Part shown: one piece after another, positions 47,042-56,150 of the stretch
Layout of the letters: every line of letters begins with the position of its first letter
Numbering within the stretch: the stretch's first letter is position 1
Assembly: GCA_020634515.1 (NCBI GenBank)
Contig: JACKBL010000002.1
Location: 124,001-188,000, forward strand
Direction of reading: 5' to 3'
DNA: 64,000 nt
Origin: Ardenticatenales bacterium
GTDB lineage: Bacteria > Chloroflexota > Anaerolineae > Promineifilales > Promineifilaceae
Position numbers and translations under genes: made by a program
Notes under the pieces: generated by a model
The model's database searches: none
Seen by the model: only the letters and a program-made list of their open reading frames with translations
Told to the model about the DNA's origin: nothing

Positions 47042-48370
47042 TCAGGGGCGTTTTTTCTGTTGACGGAAGAAGGCGGCGAAGGTGTCGATGATGTAGTCGA
47101 GTTGGGGCAGGTCCAGGCCGGGGTAGACGCCGACGAAGAAGGCCCCGCGCATGATCTTGTCCGCGCCGGAGAGGTCGCCGATGGCGCGGTGGTTGATGTG
47201 TTGGTAGGCGGGTTGCTTGAGGATGTTGCCGGCAAAAATCAACCGCGTTTCTATCTGATGAGATTCCAAAAACCGGGTTAGTTCGTGACGCAAGAAGGGG
47301 GCGTCATCCCGCACCCAGAGGGGGAAGGCAAACCAGGAGGGGTCCGCCTTTTCGTGCCAGGTGGGCAGCATCAGGTACGCTTCAAACTGGCGTAAGCCGG
47401 CGTACAGGTAGGCGAAATTGCGTTTGCGGGCGGCGATGAATGCCGGCAATTTCTCCAATTGCGCCAACCCCAGTGCTGCTTGCGGGTCTGTCAGCTTCAG
47501 GTTGTAGCCGATTTCCGTATAAAAATACTTGTGGTCGTAGAAACCGGGAATCCCCGGCACTTCACGCTCAAAGCGCGTGCCGCACTTGCCGTTGGGGGGG
47601 CTGTCGTAGCCGCAGTAGCAATCCCGCCCCCAGTCGCGCACGGCGCGGGCGATTTTCGCCAGGCGGGGGCGATTGGTGTACACCGCGCCCCCTTCGCCCA
47701 TGGTGATGTGGTGCGCCGGGTAGAAGCTGAGGGTGGCCAGGTGGCCGAATTTGCCCACCATTTTGCCATCCCAGGTGGAGCCGAGGGCGTCGCAGGTGTC
47801 CTCTACGAAGAGGAGACGATGCTTTTTCACGAACGCGGAGACGACGTCCATGTCCGCCGGGTTGCCCAGGGTGTGGGCGAAAATGAGGGCGCGCGTGCGT
47901 GGGGAGAGGGCGGCCTCGAGCTGGCTCAGGTCGGGGTTGTAGTCGCCGAGCTGGCTATCGATGAAGACGGGCACGAGTTGGTTTTGCAGGATGGGATTGA
48001 CGGTGGTGGGGAAGCTGGTTGCCGGCACAATCACCTCATCCCCAGGCCGCAAACCCTCCGGAATTTGCGGCGAGCAAAGCGTGGTCATGGCTACCAGGTT
48101 CGCCGAGGAGCCGGAATTGACCGGCACGACCTCGCGCGCGCCCAGGAACCGCCCCAGTTCGCGCTCAAACCGCCGCGCATAGGGGCCGGCGGTGAGCCAG
48201 AAATCCAGCACGGAACTGACCATATTTTGCAGCTCGCGCTCATCAAACACGCGCCCCGCATAATGGACGCGGCTTTCTCCGGGGACAAACGCCGCGCCCG
48301 CGTGCGCCTTCTGGTAGTATTCGGCAACCTGCGCCAGGATGGCCTGGCGCAGGTCTTCAACCTCGTTCAT
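47042..48370 (-). CDS. rfbH: CDP-4-keto-6-deoxyglucose 3-dehydrase-type enzyme (RfbH/DdhC/AscC)
   Basis: 442 residues of the DegT/DnrJ/EryC1 fold. The usual Schiff-base Lys is replaced by His (SFYPAHHITMGEGGAVYTN), the mark of the PMP-dependent dehydrases that remove the 3-hydroxyl in 3,6-dideoxysugar synthesis. The iron-sulphur cysteines are present: EDTCDALG, then 57 residues, then DCYC, then nine residues, then KCG. This gives C-x57-C-x-C-x9-C, two residues longer in the last gap than the spacing I recall for the Yersinia enzyme E1. The N-terminal FVPGESRVHYAGRVFDE is also typical. It is cytoplasmic and needs a reductase partner, not seen in this window. It heads an operon with a glycosyltransferase. 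Confidence 0.92.
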   Translation of the reverse strand: MNEVEDLRQAILAQVAEYYQKAHAGAAFVPGESRVHYAGRVFDERELQNMVSSVLDFWLTAGPYARRFERELGRFLGAREVVPVNSGSSANLVAMTTLCSPQIPEGLRPGDEVIVPATSFPTTVNPILQNQLVPVFIDSQLGDYNPDLSQLEAALSPRTRALIFAHTLGNPADMDVVSAFVKKHRLLFVEDTCDALGSTWDGKMVGKFGHLATLSFYPAHHITMGEGGAVYTNRPRLAKIARAVRDWGRDCYCGYDSPPNGKCGTRFEREVPGIPGFYDHKYFYTEIGYNLKLTDPQAALGLAQLEKLPAFIAARKRNFAYLYAGLRQFEAYLMLPTWHEKADPSWFAFPLWVRDDAPFLRHELTRFLESHQIETRLIFAGNILKQPAYQHINHRAIGDLSGADKIMRGAFFVGVYPGLDLPQLDYIIDTFAAFFRQQKKRP

Positions 48371-48963
48371 GTTTTCTCCAATTCACCTCATCACGCTCTT
48401 GCTGCTTACAAGGGTGATGCGTTCAAGCAAATCAGGGTGATCATGGGCGTTTACGGCTGTAACCGTCCATTCATTGAAATTCCTTGTGACTATACAGGTC
48501 GTCTGCCCAGATTGGACCAATTTGCTCTGGTTAAATCCTGTTATGTCTACAAAATTGGTCCAATCTCTCGGAGACGTGAATCGTTACAATTCCTTTTGGT
48601 TCTCCAGGAATCTGCGGGGAGTGGAGGCTTTCGCCGTAATGTGTGCGCGAGAACCGGCTAAAGCCTTCACGCCAAATCCCTATGTGGGGCAGGCCCCGCG
48701 AAATCCAAAAGAGCCGCAGTCGTTGGGTGCCAGGATCGGGTAAGTCTAAGATACCCGTATCTCGAAATCGCTTGAAGTATTTTAGATGAACCTTTGCTAC
48801 CTTCATATCACTTGCTGGGAGTTGGTTTCAACAAATCACAAAACGATGGGAAATCTGCTGGCACACGGTTGTTGTCGCACTTTGTTCTAGTATAGCACGG
48901 AGAATATGCCGGCACACATGACCAACAAAGTCACGGAAATGGCGTATGCCGGGCGAGGGGGAG
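48371..48963. other. Intergenic region with dispersed hairpin repeat
   Basis: No credible gene. AGATTGGACCAATTTGCTCT at about 48511 and the inverted AAAATTGGTCCAATCT at about 48556 form a hairpin pair belonging to the dispersed family also seen at about 49190, 55035, 55360, 56570 and 59027. The upstream region of the rfbH-type gene lies at 48371-48500. Confidence 0.6.
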
Positions 48964-50226
48964 TTATGGCGTGGGCGTGGGGGGGGGGGGCGGGGTGCTG
49001 CTGGGGGCGGTTGTCGGCGTGGCGGATGGTGGCGGCGGCGGCGGCGTGGCCGTGGCGGATGGCGGTGGCGCGGGTGTGTCCGTGGGTGGCGGCGTGGGAG
49101 CGGGCGTATCACTGGGCGCGGGGGTATAGGTGGCGGTGGGCGCGGTGGTGGCGGTGGCCGGGGGGTGGCCGTGGCGGTGGGCGGCGTCCATTTTCACCAG
49201 AGAAAATGGGGCCAATCTGGCATAGCAATTACAAGTCGGGGGGGGGTGGTGGGGCGGGGGGGGGGTGGGGGTGGGGGTGGCGGTTGGGGGCGGCGGTGTG
49301 CGAGTGGCGGTAGGCGCGCCGGTGGCTGTCGCGCTGGGCGCGGGCGTGTGCGTGGTGGTGGGGACGGGCGTGGCGGTGCGTGTTGGCGGAACGGGCGTGG
49401 CGCTGGGGGTGAGTGTGACCAGCGGCGGCCGGGTGGCGGTGGATGTGGGGGGGCGCGTGGGCTGAATGGTGGGGGGCGGCGTTGGGGTGCGGGTGGGCGC
49501 GGTTGTGGGCGTGCGGGTGGGCGGGACGGGTGTGGGGGGGACGGGTGTGGGGGGAATGGGGGATGCCGGCATTGGCGGCAAAAATAGCCCCCGGTTCGCC
49601 TGAATCGTCACGCTGCTGAGGCAGTTCGCCCGCATTATTTCGTACACCGTGGTGCCCCGGCTCAGCGCCAGCGAGAACAGCGTATCGCCCGGCTGCACCA
49701 CGTAAGTCACCCAGGACAGTGGTGGACCACAGGGCGGGCGCGCGGGTGGCACGGGGGGCAAATAAAGCACGGCCCCCGCGAAAATCTGGCTGTTTTCCAG
49801 GCAGTTGGCGTGCTGGATTTCGCTGATGGTGGCCCCGGAGCGGACGGACAAGGTAAACAGGCTGTCGCCGCTGACGATGTGATACGCCTGCCAGCCGGTG
49901 GGGATGAGGCCACATGCCGGCATGATCGGTACAGCGGTGGAAGTGGGCGTGGATGCCGGCATCAGGGTTGTGCCGGGCGTCGCCAACGGCATCGGGCGCG
50001 GCGTGGATGTGGCCGTGGGCAGGGCCAGCGTCGGGCGCGGCGTTGGGGAGGGGAGATTGGCAACCGCCGGCGGGGAAGGGGGAACAATCAACCGCGCCTG
50101 CCGCTCGTCCATTCGCGCCAGCGACAGAGACATGACCAGGGCTAGAACGACGCCAACCAGCAGCAAAATGCCGCCGCGCCCACCCGTCATCTCCGCCGGG
50201 ATCCCTTCACCGCGCGCCATCGCCAT
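48964..50226 (-). CDS. Membrane-anchored double-LysM protein with Thr/Pro-rich tail
   Basis: 420 residues. One N-terminal hydrophobic segment (GGILLLVGVVLALVMSLSLA) anchors it, followed by a Thr/Pro linker. Two LysM domains come next, for binding peptidoglycan-type glycans: YHIVSGDSLFTLSVRSGATI and YVVQPGDTLFSLALSRGTTV, each ending ...ANCL..., with Cys residues that may pair. The C-terminal 200 residues are Thr/Pro repeats. Near residue 330 the repeat is broken by CNCYARLAPFSLVKMDAAHR, encoded by a copy of the dispersed hairpin repeat inserted without breaking the frame. The start overlaps the end of the kinase-like gene by 20 bases; the second ATG (50220) is an alternative. Confidence 0.8.
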   Translation of the reverse strand: MAMARGEGIPAEMTGGRGGILLLVGVVLALVMSLSLARMDERQARLIVPPSPPAVANLPSPTPRPTLALPTATSTPRPMPLATPGTTLMPASTPTSTAVPIMPACGLIPTGWQAYHIVSGDSLFTLSVRSGATISEIQHANCLENSQIFAGAVLYLPPVPPARPPCGPPLSWVTYVVQPGDTLFSLALSRGTTVYEIMRANCLSSVTIQANRGLFLPPMPASPIPPTPVPPTPVPPTRTPTTAPTRTPTPPPTIQPTRPPTSTATRPPLVTLTPSATPVPPTRTATPVPTTTHTPAPSATATGAPTATRTPPPPTATPTPTPPPPHHPPPTCNCYARLAPFSLVKMDAAHRHGHPPATATTAPTATYTPAPSDTPAPTPPPTDTPAPPPSATATPPPPPPSATPTTAPSSTPPPPPTPTP

Positions 50227-52543
50227 TCACCCCGATTGTGGGCGGGGCCAGGATCGGCAGCAGCACCGTAAACGTGCTGCCTTCGCCCATTTCACTGTCT
50301 ACCCAGACGCGCCCCCCCTGCGCCAGTACCAGGTTGCGCACCGTGAACAGACCGACGCCCGTCTCCCCCAGTCCGGCAATCAGCGGATCATCCGCGGACA
50401 GGTGCGGGCGGAAGACGTGCGCGCGATCTTGCGGTGGAATACCCTTGCCGGTGTCCGCGACGGAGAGGTGCAGGAAACCCAGCAATTGTACTTCGCTGGG
50501 GGCGGCGCGCTGCAGGCGATGCACCTGGGCGCGCAGGCGCACGGCGCCGCCGCTGACGGAGGCGCGGCACGCATTCTCCAGCAGATACGCCACCACTCGA
50601 TAAAGTTGCTCCCGCTCCAGGTTGACGGGTGGCAGTTCCGGGTGCAGGTCGAGATAGAGCCGCAGCGATTTTTGCCGAATCTGTCCGGTTATGGCGTCGA
50701 TGGCCTCGGTGATGGCCTGGGTCGGGCTGGCGGGCGCGATCAGTTGGCGGCGCGGTGCGTTCGGTTCGGCGGTGTGGATGATTTGTTGCAAGAGCAGCCC
50801 CATGCGCTCGCTACTTCCCTTGATGCGGCGCAAGAAATCTCGCTGCACATCGTTCAGTCCCCCGATAGTCTCCGATAGCAGTAGTTCCGTGTAGCCGGCG
50901 ATGACCATCATGGGGGACCGCAGTTCTTGCGCCAGGGCCACGACGGCGGCGTTCACATGTGCCTCATTCTTGTCGGCCAGTTCTTCCTGCAACCGCTGGA
51001 TGCGGCTTTGCGCCTCTTCCAATTCGGCGGAGTAACGTGTGACGGTGCGCATCACCCATTCCGGGCTAAGTTTCACCTGCGCCGCCGCCAGGGAGACGGC
51101 TTCTTCCGCTTCCGCCAGGGCGGCGCGCAGGGCTTCGGTCTCCGCTTCCAGGGCTTCGACGCGGGCGCCGGCCGCGACAGGGGGCGCGTCTATATGGCGT
51201 TCCAATTCTGCGAGGCGGGGCCTGATTTGCGCCAATTCCTGGCGCGCTTCGTCTCTTTCCTGGCGTAAGATCGTGATTTCGCGCTCTCCCAGGAGACTTG
51301 CTGACCGGGCCAGCAAGGAACCCAGATAGGTTGCCGCCGCTGCCAGGAGGTCCAGATCGGCGGCGGACGAGGAGGGGGCGCCGGCGGCGGCGGCGACGAG
51401 GATGATCCCCGGCGTTTGCTCACCGGCCGGCAGCGGCAGCATGTGCAGGATGCCGCTGCCGGAGATGCCCAGTTCCTGGTAGAGGTGGAATAGTTGGCGA
51501 GCGCCCCGCCCGTCGGGGGAAAGGGTGGCGCTTTGTTGGTGCGTCATGACCTGGCTGAGGGCAGGCCAGTCCGCCAGTTTTAGCCACCAGGTGTGCGCCT
51601 GCTCGTTGTTGCTGATGCCGTGTAGCACGAGGTGGTGGGCGATTTCGTGGCTGGGCGTGGCGACGGCGACGAAGGGGGCGGCGGTGATTTGCGCGATCAT
51701 CCGCGCGGCGGCGATGAACAGGTCGTCCGGCTGGTGGGCAGCGAGGGGGGGGGTGGTCAGGCGCAGGGCGGCGGCTAACTGCGTGGCGGGGGGGCGGTTG
51801 ACCATTTGCGCTTGCAGCAGGCGACGCAGGTTGGCGCGGTAGGTGAAGGCCGCCAGCAGGGGCAGCGCGATGAGCTGGCCGAGGCGAATCCAGTAGGGGA
51901 TTTCGTTGGCGGCGGGGAAGGATTCGGGGTAGTTCCACAGGTGGGCGACGTGGCCGAGGGTGAGCGTGCCCAGGATGATGAGGCGCAGCCAGGTGTCGGG
52001 GGGCGCGGCGCGCCAGATGAGGAACTGGGCGACGAGGAGGGGGGTGAGTTGGAGGATTCCCCAGAAGAAGGTTTGTGGGGAGGCGTTGTAGGGGAGGGGG
52101 AGGTTGCCCTGGCGGGCGAGGTTGTACCAGGCGCCGGTGAAGAAGATGGTGGTGATGGCGAGGAGGAGGAGGTAGATGCCGGCACTGGCATCCAGCAAAC
52201 GAGGCGCGCGTTGTGGGGGAGGGGTGAGTGCCCAGCAGAGGGCGAGGATGGTGAGGGCGTTGAGGGACTGTTCGAGCGGGGGCAGCAGGGTGTTCAGGGT
52301 GGTGGCGGAATCGGGCGAGGTGGTGGCGAAAATGCCGGCAGCCAGAACCATCCCCAGCCGCGCCAGCAGCAAAACCCCCGCCGCCCATGCCAACCGCCGC
52401 ACCTCCTCATTGCCCCGCGCCTGCCGTGCTTCTCCCCAGGCCAGCGCCAGCGTTGTCTGCAGAGCAAACAGTGTTACCAGGTGGAAGACGAGGCTGCCTG
52501 GGGATGCGCTTAATAATTGAGCCAACTGCTGTGAAATGGACAC
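50207..52543 (-). CDS. Histidine-kinase-like membrane sensor lacking the phospho-acceptor His
   Basis: 778 residues. About seven membrane segments occupy residues 15-240. A GAF-like region (about 265-430) and a coiled coil (about 440-530) follow. The dimerisation helix reads ALAQELRSPMMVIAGYTELL: Gln539 stands where kinases have the phosphorylated His (S-H-E-L-R-T-P-L). The ATP-binding domain looks intact, with N box LLENACRAS, G1 VADTGKGIPPQ, F box VFRPH and G2 GETGVGLFTVRN. It therefore could bind ATP but not autophosphorylate by the normal route; it may be a pseudokinase. It is co-transcribed with the LysM gene; no response regulator is nearby. Confidence 0.85.
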   Translation of the reverse strand: MSISQQLAQLLSASPGSLVFHLVTLFALQTTLALAWGEARQARGNEEVRRLAWAAGVLLLARLGMVLAAGIFATTSPDSATTLNTLLPPLEQSLNALTILALCWALTPPPQRAPRLLDASAGIYLLLLAITTIFFTGAWYNLARQGNLPLPYNASPQTFFWGILQLTPLLVAQFLIWRAAPPDTWLRLIILGTLTLGHVAHLWNYPESFPAANEIPYWIRLGQLIALPLLAAFTYRANLRRLLQAQMVNRPPATQLAAALRLTTPPLAAHQPDDLFIAAARMIAQITAAPFVAVATPSHEIAHHLVLHGISNNEQAHTWWLKLADWPALSQVMTHQQSATLSPDGRGARQLFHLYQELGISGSGILHMLPLPAGEQTPGIILVAAAAGAPSSSAADLDLLAAAATYLGSLLARSASLLGEREITILRQERDEARQELAQIRPRLAELERHIDAPPVAAGARVEALEAETEALRAALAEAEEAVSLAAAQVKLSPEWVMRTVTRYSAELEEAQSRIQRLQEELADKNEAHVNAAVVALAQELRSPMMVIAGYTELLLSETIGGLNDVQRDFLRRIKGSSERMGLLLQQIIHTAEPNAPRRQLIAPASPTQAITEAIDAITGQIRQKSLRLYLDLHPELPPVNLEREQLYRVVAYLLENACRASVSGGAVRLRAQVHRLQRAAPSEVQLLGFLHLSVADTGKGIPPQDRAHVFRPHLSADDPLIAGLGETGVGLFTVRNLVLAQGGRVWVDSEMGEGSTFTVLLPILAPPTIGVNGDGAR

Positions 52544-52670
52544 GCCGCTTACACCTGGCTGCCCGGACGAGAACCCCGGGTCAACATAAGGAAAAACCTA
52601 AACTATAGGATAGCACAAACCGGCGCGGCATGGGAACAGGCACGCTGTGAAGCGTTCGTGAAGAAGTCAC

Positions 52671-52699
52671 CTTCCTGGAAGCTATCAGCTTCCAGGAAG
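52671..52699. terminator. Perfect 13-bp hairpin, probable two-way terminator
   Basis: CTTCCTGGAAGCT (52671-52683) pairs with AGCTTCCAGGAAG (52687-52699) around a three-base loop. The stop codon of the minus-strand lamin-tail gene lies in the loop (52685-52687). Related CTTCCTGGAAG sequences occur singly at about 55147 and 55211, and a GC-richer relative at about 56080, so this may be a dispersed repeat that has taken on terminator function. Confidence 0.55.
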
Positions 52700-54934
52700 A
52701 TCCGGCTGTCTGCGCAGGCTGAGCAGAGAAATCAGCCCCAGGACCATGACGGCGGCGGTGAGCCAACTGGGGCGGCTTGCGTGCGGGCGCGTGGCGGCTT
52801 GCTGCAAAGTGATCGCCAGCGGTGAGCAGGCGTCATTGTCAAAGGCCACGGCATAGTATTCCATGATCGTGTCCGTGTCGTTGCCGCTGGTATCGCTGCC
52901 CGGTTCGTTTCCGCCGTCGGTGGGATCGTCGCCCACGTAGCTGTTATCGCTGTCGCCGTAGCCATCGTTGCAGCCCGGCTCGTCCACGCTCACGCCGGCG
53001 GCAATGTTGACGGGATCGCTCGTGCCACAGGCGTAGTCGGCGTCGTCGGGGTAGTCGCCAATCTGCTCGAAGTAGAGGGAGTTGCCCGTGCCGGGGCCGC
53101 TGTCATACACGTCATAGCCGTCGGCGTCGTGCGTGGTGTAAATGGCGAAATTCCAAACTATCCCGCTGGGGCGACCGCCTAACAGGGACCAGGGAAGTTT
53201 GAATTCCAGTTCGCAGTCGCCAAAATCGCCGGCCCAATCCGTGCCGTAGACGAGGTTGGTGGCGTTCCAGGTTCCGGGCGTGTCCAGCAGGGCGGCGTAG
53301 TCGTTGCCGCTCTGGATGCGCTCCACGGCGACGATATATTCCGGGTTCCAGCCGGCAAAATCGACGTTCTTGTTCCAGGGGGCGTTGGCTTCGTAGACGT
53401 TTTCCCCGGTGGCGTTGTCGGTGTCGATGGCCATGAACAGGTCAACGAGGTCGTTGCCGCCGTTGTTGTCCGCCCAGATGCCGCAGACGCCGGTGATGCC
53501 GGCATACAGATACGTATCGTCGGCGGTGAGCAGGAACTGCCGCACGTCGGCCTGGCCACCGAGGTTGGTTTCGTTCCAGGAGCCGTTGAATGTCCAGAAA
53601 GTGCCGGCAGCGGACTCACCCAAAAAGTCAGAATTTACGTCGCCGGCATCCGCGGGAGCAGGGAAAGCGTGCGCCGCCTCTGAAATCTGGAAGGTCGAAC
53701 CGGGAGCCGTACTCATATCCCAACCGGCGTCTCCATTCAGGTCGCCATCCAACACCGGCACGTCGCCGCCCGGGTCGCAGGCCAGCGCCATGCCTGAAGG
53801 CGGTTCGTTGGATCCGCCGATGGAGTTGGGGCCGCGGGTGCTGCCCATGTACCCGGTGTTGCCGCCAAATGTGCCGGACGATCCGGAGGCTTCCCAACTG
53901 GCGCAATCGGCACTGGGCAATCCGGGGATCAGGCTGAGGCTGATGCCCTGGGTGGCGGTGGGATTCGGGCTGCATCCGCCTGTCCAGCCAAACGCGCCGG
54001 GGATTGTGTCGTTGCCGCCTTCCCACTGCACCACGTCCACGGGCGTATCTATGCCGTCGTCGTATCCCTGCCCGCCGCCGAGGTTTACGTACAGGAGAAT
54101 TTCGTCGCCGCCATCGTTCCAGACGGTGTTGCCGGCATTTAACCAACCCACGAAAGCCTGGCTGCCGCCGGCGGGCGGCAAGGGCGGGCGCACGCCATCC
54201 TCGAAGAGGAAGTCGGCGGAATAGTTCACGGGATTCTGGCGCGTTTGGGAAGGTCTGCCTGTGTAAAGGACCAGGTATTCGCCGCCGTAGAGGCGCATAT
54301 TGGGCAAATCGAAGCTGTTGTTGTCCAGGTCGTCAACGGCGAAGTTGTCCAGACTGACGCAACTGTTGCCGTCAGCATTGGTATTGACCAGTTCGATCCA
54401 TTCACTGTTTGCCACGCGCACGCCGCTGCCCGGCTGGTCGTAGAGGACTTCGTTAATTTTGATGTCGTCAGGGGAACCGGCGCAGGCGTTGTCTACGGCG
54501 TAGCTCCAATTGAAGCCGGTGTAGTTGCCGGCACCGGCGGGGGGGATGCAGTCGTTGGCGGTGAAGAGTTGGTAGGTGACGGTTGTGCCGGCATTTTGCG
54601 CCGGAATGCTACAATGCCAGTTCCCCTGCCCGCTGGACAGGGCCGAAGAATAAGCGCACGTCAGGCGAAAAAAATTACTGAAATCGGGCGTATATTCCAG
54701 ACACACATTTTCGCCGAGGCCCGTATCGCTGCGCGCATAAACAGTTACGGATTGCGTCGCATCCGGCTGACGGCTGGAGGGGCTGCCCAATCCCTGCCCT
54801 AACCAGGAAACATACGTCACCTCTGGCGCGTCGCCCGCGGCGCGCGCGCTGCCGCCGGGCGCGGTGAGCCATATTAAAACAACCGCGGCCAGCAGGCAGG
54901 AAAGTGAGAACAGACGGAAACGATGCATATTCAT
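52685..54934 (-). CDS. Secreted lamin-tail-domain protein with C-terminal anchor
   Basis: 749 residues. A signal peptide (LFSLSCLLAAVVLIWLTAPG, then SARAAG) leads to a beta-rich exterior part. A lamin-tail domain follows: DIKINEVLYDQPGSG, SEWIELVNTNADG, FAVDDLDNNSFDLP, YLVLYTGRP. The C-terminal half has acidic Asp/Gly/Asn-rich segments, some like calcium-binding loops (DGDLNGDAGWDMS, DSDNSYVGDDPTDGGNEP), and a final hydrophobic helix plus basic tail (WLTAAVMVLGLISLLSLRRQ) that looks like a cell-surface sorting or membrane anchor. Probably a surface or exported adhesive protein; substrate unknown. It is a single-gene unit. Confidence 0.8.
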   Translation of the reverse strand: MNMHRFRLFSLSCLLAAVVLIWLTAPGGSARAAGDAPEVTYVSWLGQGLGSPSSRQPDATQSVTVYARSDTGLGENVCLEYTPDFSNFFRLTCAYSSALSSGQGNWHCSIPAQNAGTTVTYQLFTANDCIPPAGAGNYTGFNWSYAVDNACAGSPDDIKINEVLYDQPGSGVRVANSEWIELVNTNADGNSCVSLDNFAVDDLDNNSFDLPNMRLYGGEYLVLYTGRPSQTRQNPVNYSADFLFEDGVRPPLPPAGGSQAFVGWLNAGNTVWNDGGDEILLYVNLGGGQGYDDGIDTPVDVVQWEGGNDTIPGAFGWTGGCSPNPTATQGISLSLIPGLPSADCASWEASGSSGTFGGNTGYMGSTRGPNSIGGSNEPPSGMALACDPGGDVPVLDGDLNGDAGWDMSTAPGSTFQISEAAHAFPAPADAGDVNSDFLGESAAGTFWTFNGSWNETNLGGQADVRQFLLTADDTYLYAGITGVCGIWADNNGGNDLVDLFMAIDTDNATGENVYEANAPWNKNVDFAGWNPEYIVAVERIQSGNDYAALLDTPGTWNATNLVYGTDWAGDFGDCELEFKLPWSLLGGRPSGIVWNFAIYTTHDADGYDVYDSGPGTGNSLYFEQIGDYPDDADYACGTSDPVNIAAGVSVDEPGCNDGYGDSDNSYVGDDPTDGGNEPGSDTSGNDTDTIMEYYAVAFDNDACSPLAITLQQAATRPHASRPSWLTAAVMVLGLISLLSLRRQPDLPGS

Positions 54935-55642
54935 TCTCCTTCGTGACTATTCAGACTTCGGGGTACATGGTCCAACAAACCTTCCGGAAGCTCCATATCA
55001 GGCCAAATGTGTCTTGTTATTCGCGTCATTGAGTGCCAGGATTGGTTCATTCTGGGAGAATGGCCCAATCTAAAAAGGGGGAGTTATTCTTAGACGGTCA
55101 TTTAGTACGACAACGGAAAATTGACATAAAGGGTGTATTCACATCTTCCTGGAAGGTCTTTTCCGGTCAAAACGCTGCATTTAGGAAGCGATTTTGGAAA
55201 CGGGATCAATCTTCCTGGAAGATCTTTCCCGAAATCTCGTTGTTGGGTAGAGCTATTGTACTTGGAGACTTGATTTGCTCCACCAGATTCCCATTGGCAT
55301 GACCATTATACCGTTAGATGTTTCTATTTCCTATGTAACTTTTTCCTAACGGCTAAGCCAGATTGGACCAATTCTTATTGGTGGTGAGCGGGGAGGGGCG
55401 GACGTGGGGAAATGCCGGCATTCATTGACAGCTCCGCCCCGTTTCGGTATCCTCCTATCAAGCCACATAACGACTATCCCACTTTCAGGATTGCCGAAGA
55501 AGTTCCCCTTGCGTGGGGCGTCCTGCTCGATTCGGCTCAGGCCGAAGCCACCAGGGATGAAAACTAGGAACTTTCAAATTCCGAAAAAGCCTTACCCACC
55601 GTCTTCCGAGTGCATCCGTGTTCCATTTTGCTGGAGAAAACG
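54935..55642. other. Repeat-rich intergenic region
   Basis: No credible gene in 700 bases. It contains dispersed hairpin-repeat copies: CCAGGATTGGTTCATTCTGG with GAGAATGGCCCAATCT (55035-55075), TCTTCCTGGAAGGTCTTTTC and TCTTCCTGGAAGATCTTTCC (about 55146 and 55210), and GCCAGATTGGACCAATTCTT (about 55358). Divergent promoters for the genes on either side must lie here, but I cannot point to them. Confidence 0.6.
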
Positions 55643-56068
55643 ATGAAAAAAATGACCTCTGCCGATTGTATGCGATTTTTGCGCCAGGGCGCGCGCACGG
55701 GCAAGCTGGCGACGGTGCGCGCCGATGGACGGCCACATGTCGTGCCCGTCTGGTATGACGTAGATGGGGAGGAGATTGTCTTTATGACCTGGCACAAGAG
55801 CGTGAAGGCCGCCAACATGCGCCGTGACCCGCGCATCTGCCTTTGCGTGGACGAAGAAACGCCGCCGTTCAGTTTCGTCCAGGTCGAAGGGGAGGTTGTG
55901 ATCGATGAAGCCCCCGCCGACGTCCGCTATTGGGCGGCGCGCATTGGCGGTAAGTATATGGGGGCGGACCAGGCGGAAGCGTATGGCGCGCGCAACGGCG
56001 TGCCGGGGGAGTGGGTGGTGCGGCTGAGACCGTCGAGATTCGTCGGCTTTCTGGATATGACGGGTTGA
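55643..56068 (+). CDS. PPOX-class F420/FMN-dependent protein
   Basis: 141 residues from ATG 55643 (MKKMTSADCMRFLRQGARTG), with TGGAGAAAAC upstream. Split-barrel flavin/F420-binding fold: KLATVRADGRPHVVPVWYDV, EIVFMTWHKSVKAANMRRDP, RICLCVDEETPPFSFVQVEG and the end VRLRPSRFVGFLD match the pyridoxamine-5-phosphate-oxidase-like family, often F420-dependent in high-GC bacteria. It is probably a reductase for a small molecule; substrate and cofactor are not decided by sequence. It is followed 82 bases later by a SnoaL-like gene on the same strand. Confidence 0.85.
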   Translation: MKKMTSADCMRFLRQGARTGKLATVRADGRPHVVPVWYDVDGEEIVFMTWHKSVKAANMRRDPRICLCVDEETPPFSFVQVEGEVVIDEAPADVRYWAARIGGKYMGADQAEAYGARNGVPGEWVVRLRPSRFVGFLDMTG

Positions 56069-56150
56069 GTCATGGCGCTTCCGGGAAGCCGCGCAACTTC
56101 CCGGAAGCCGCATATCCAGCATATGATTCTTTTGAGGGGAGAAATGCGAG

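Noticed and set aside
47459..48661. 400-codon plus-strand frame opposite the 3-dehydrase gene
   Set aside because: Antisense to a gene with unmistakable motifs; the translation is low in structure.
48946..49587. Gly-rich plus-strand frame opposite the LysM gene
   Set aside because: It is the complement of Thr/Pro repeat codons.
55404..55646. 80-codon plus-strand frame before the PPOX gene
   Set aside because: Pro/Arg-rich, overlaps the PPOX start and its ribosome-binding region; no sign of selection as protein.
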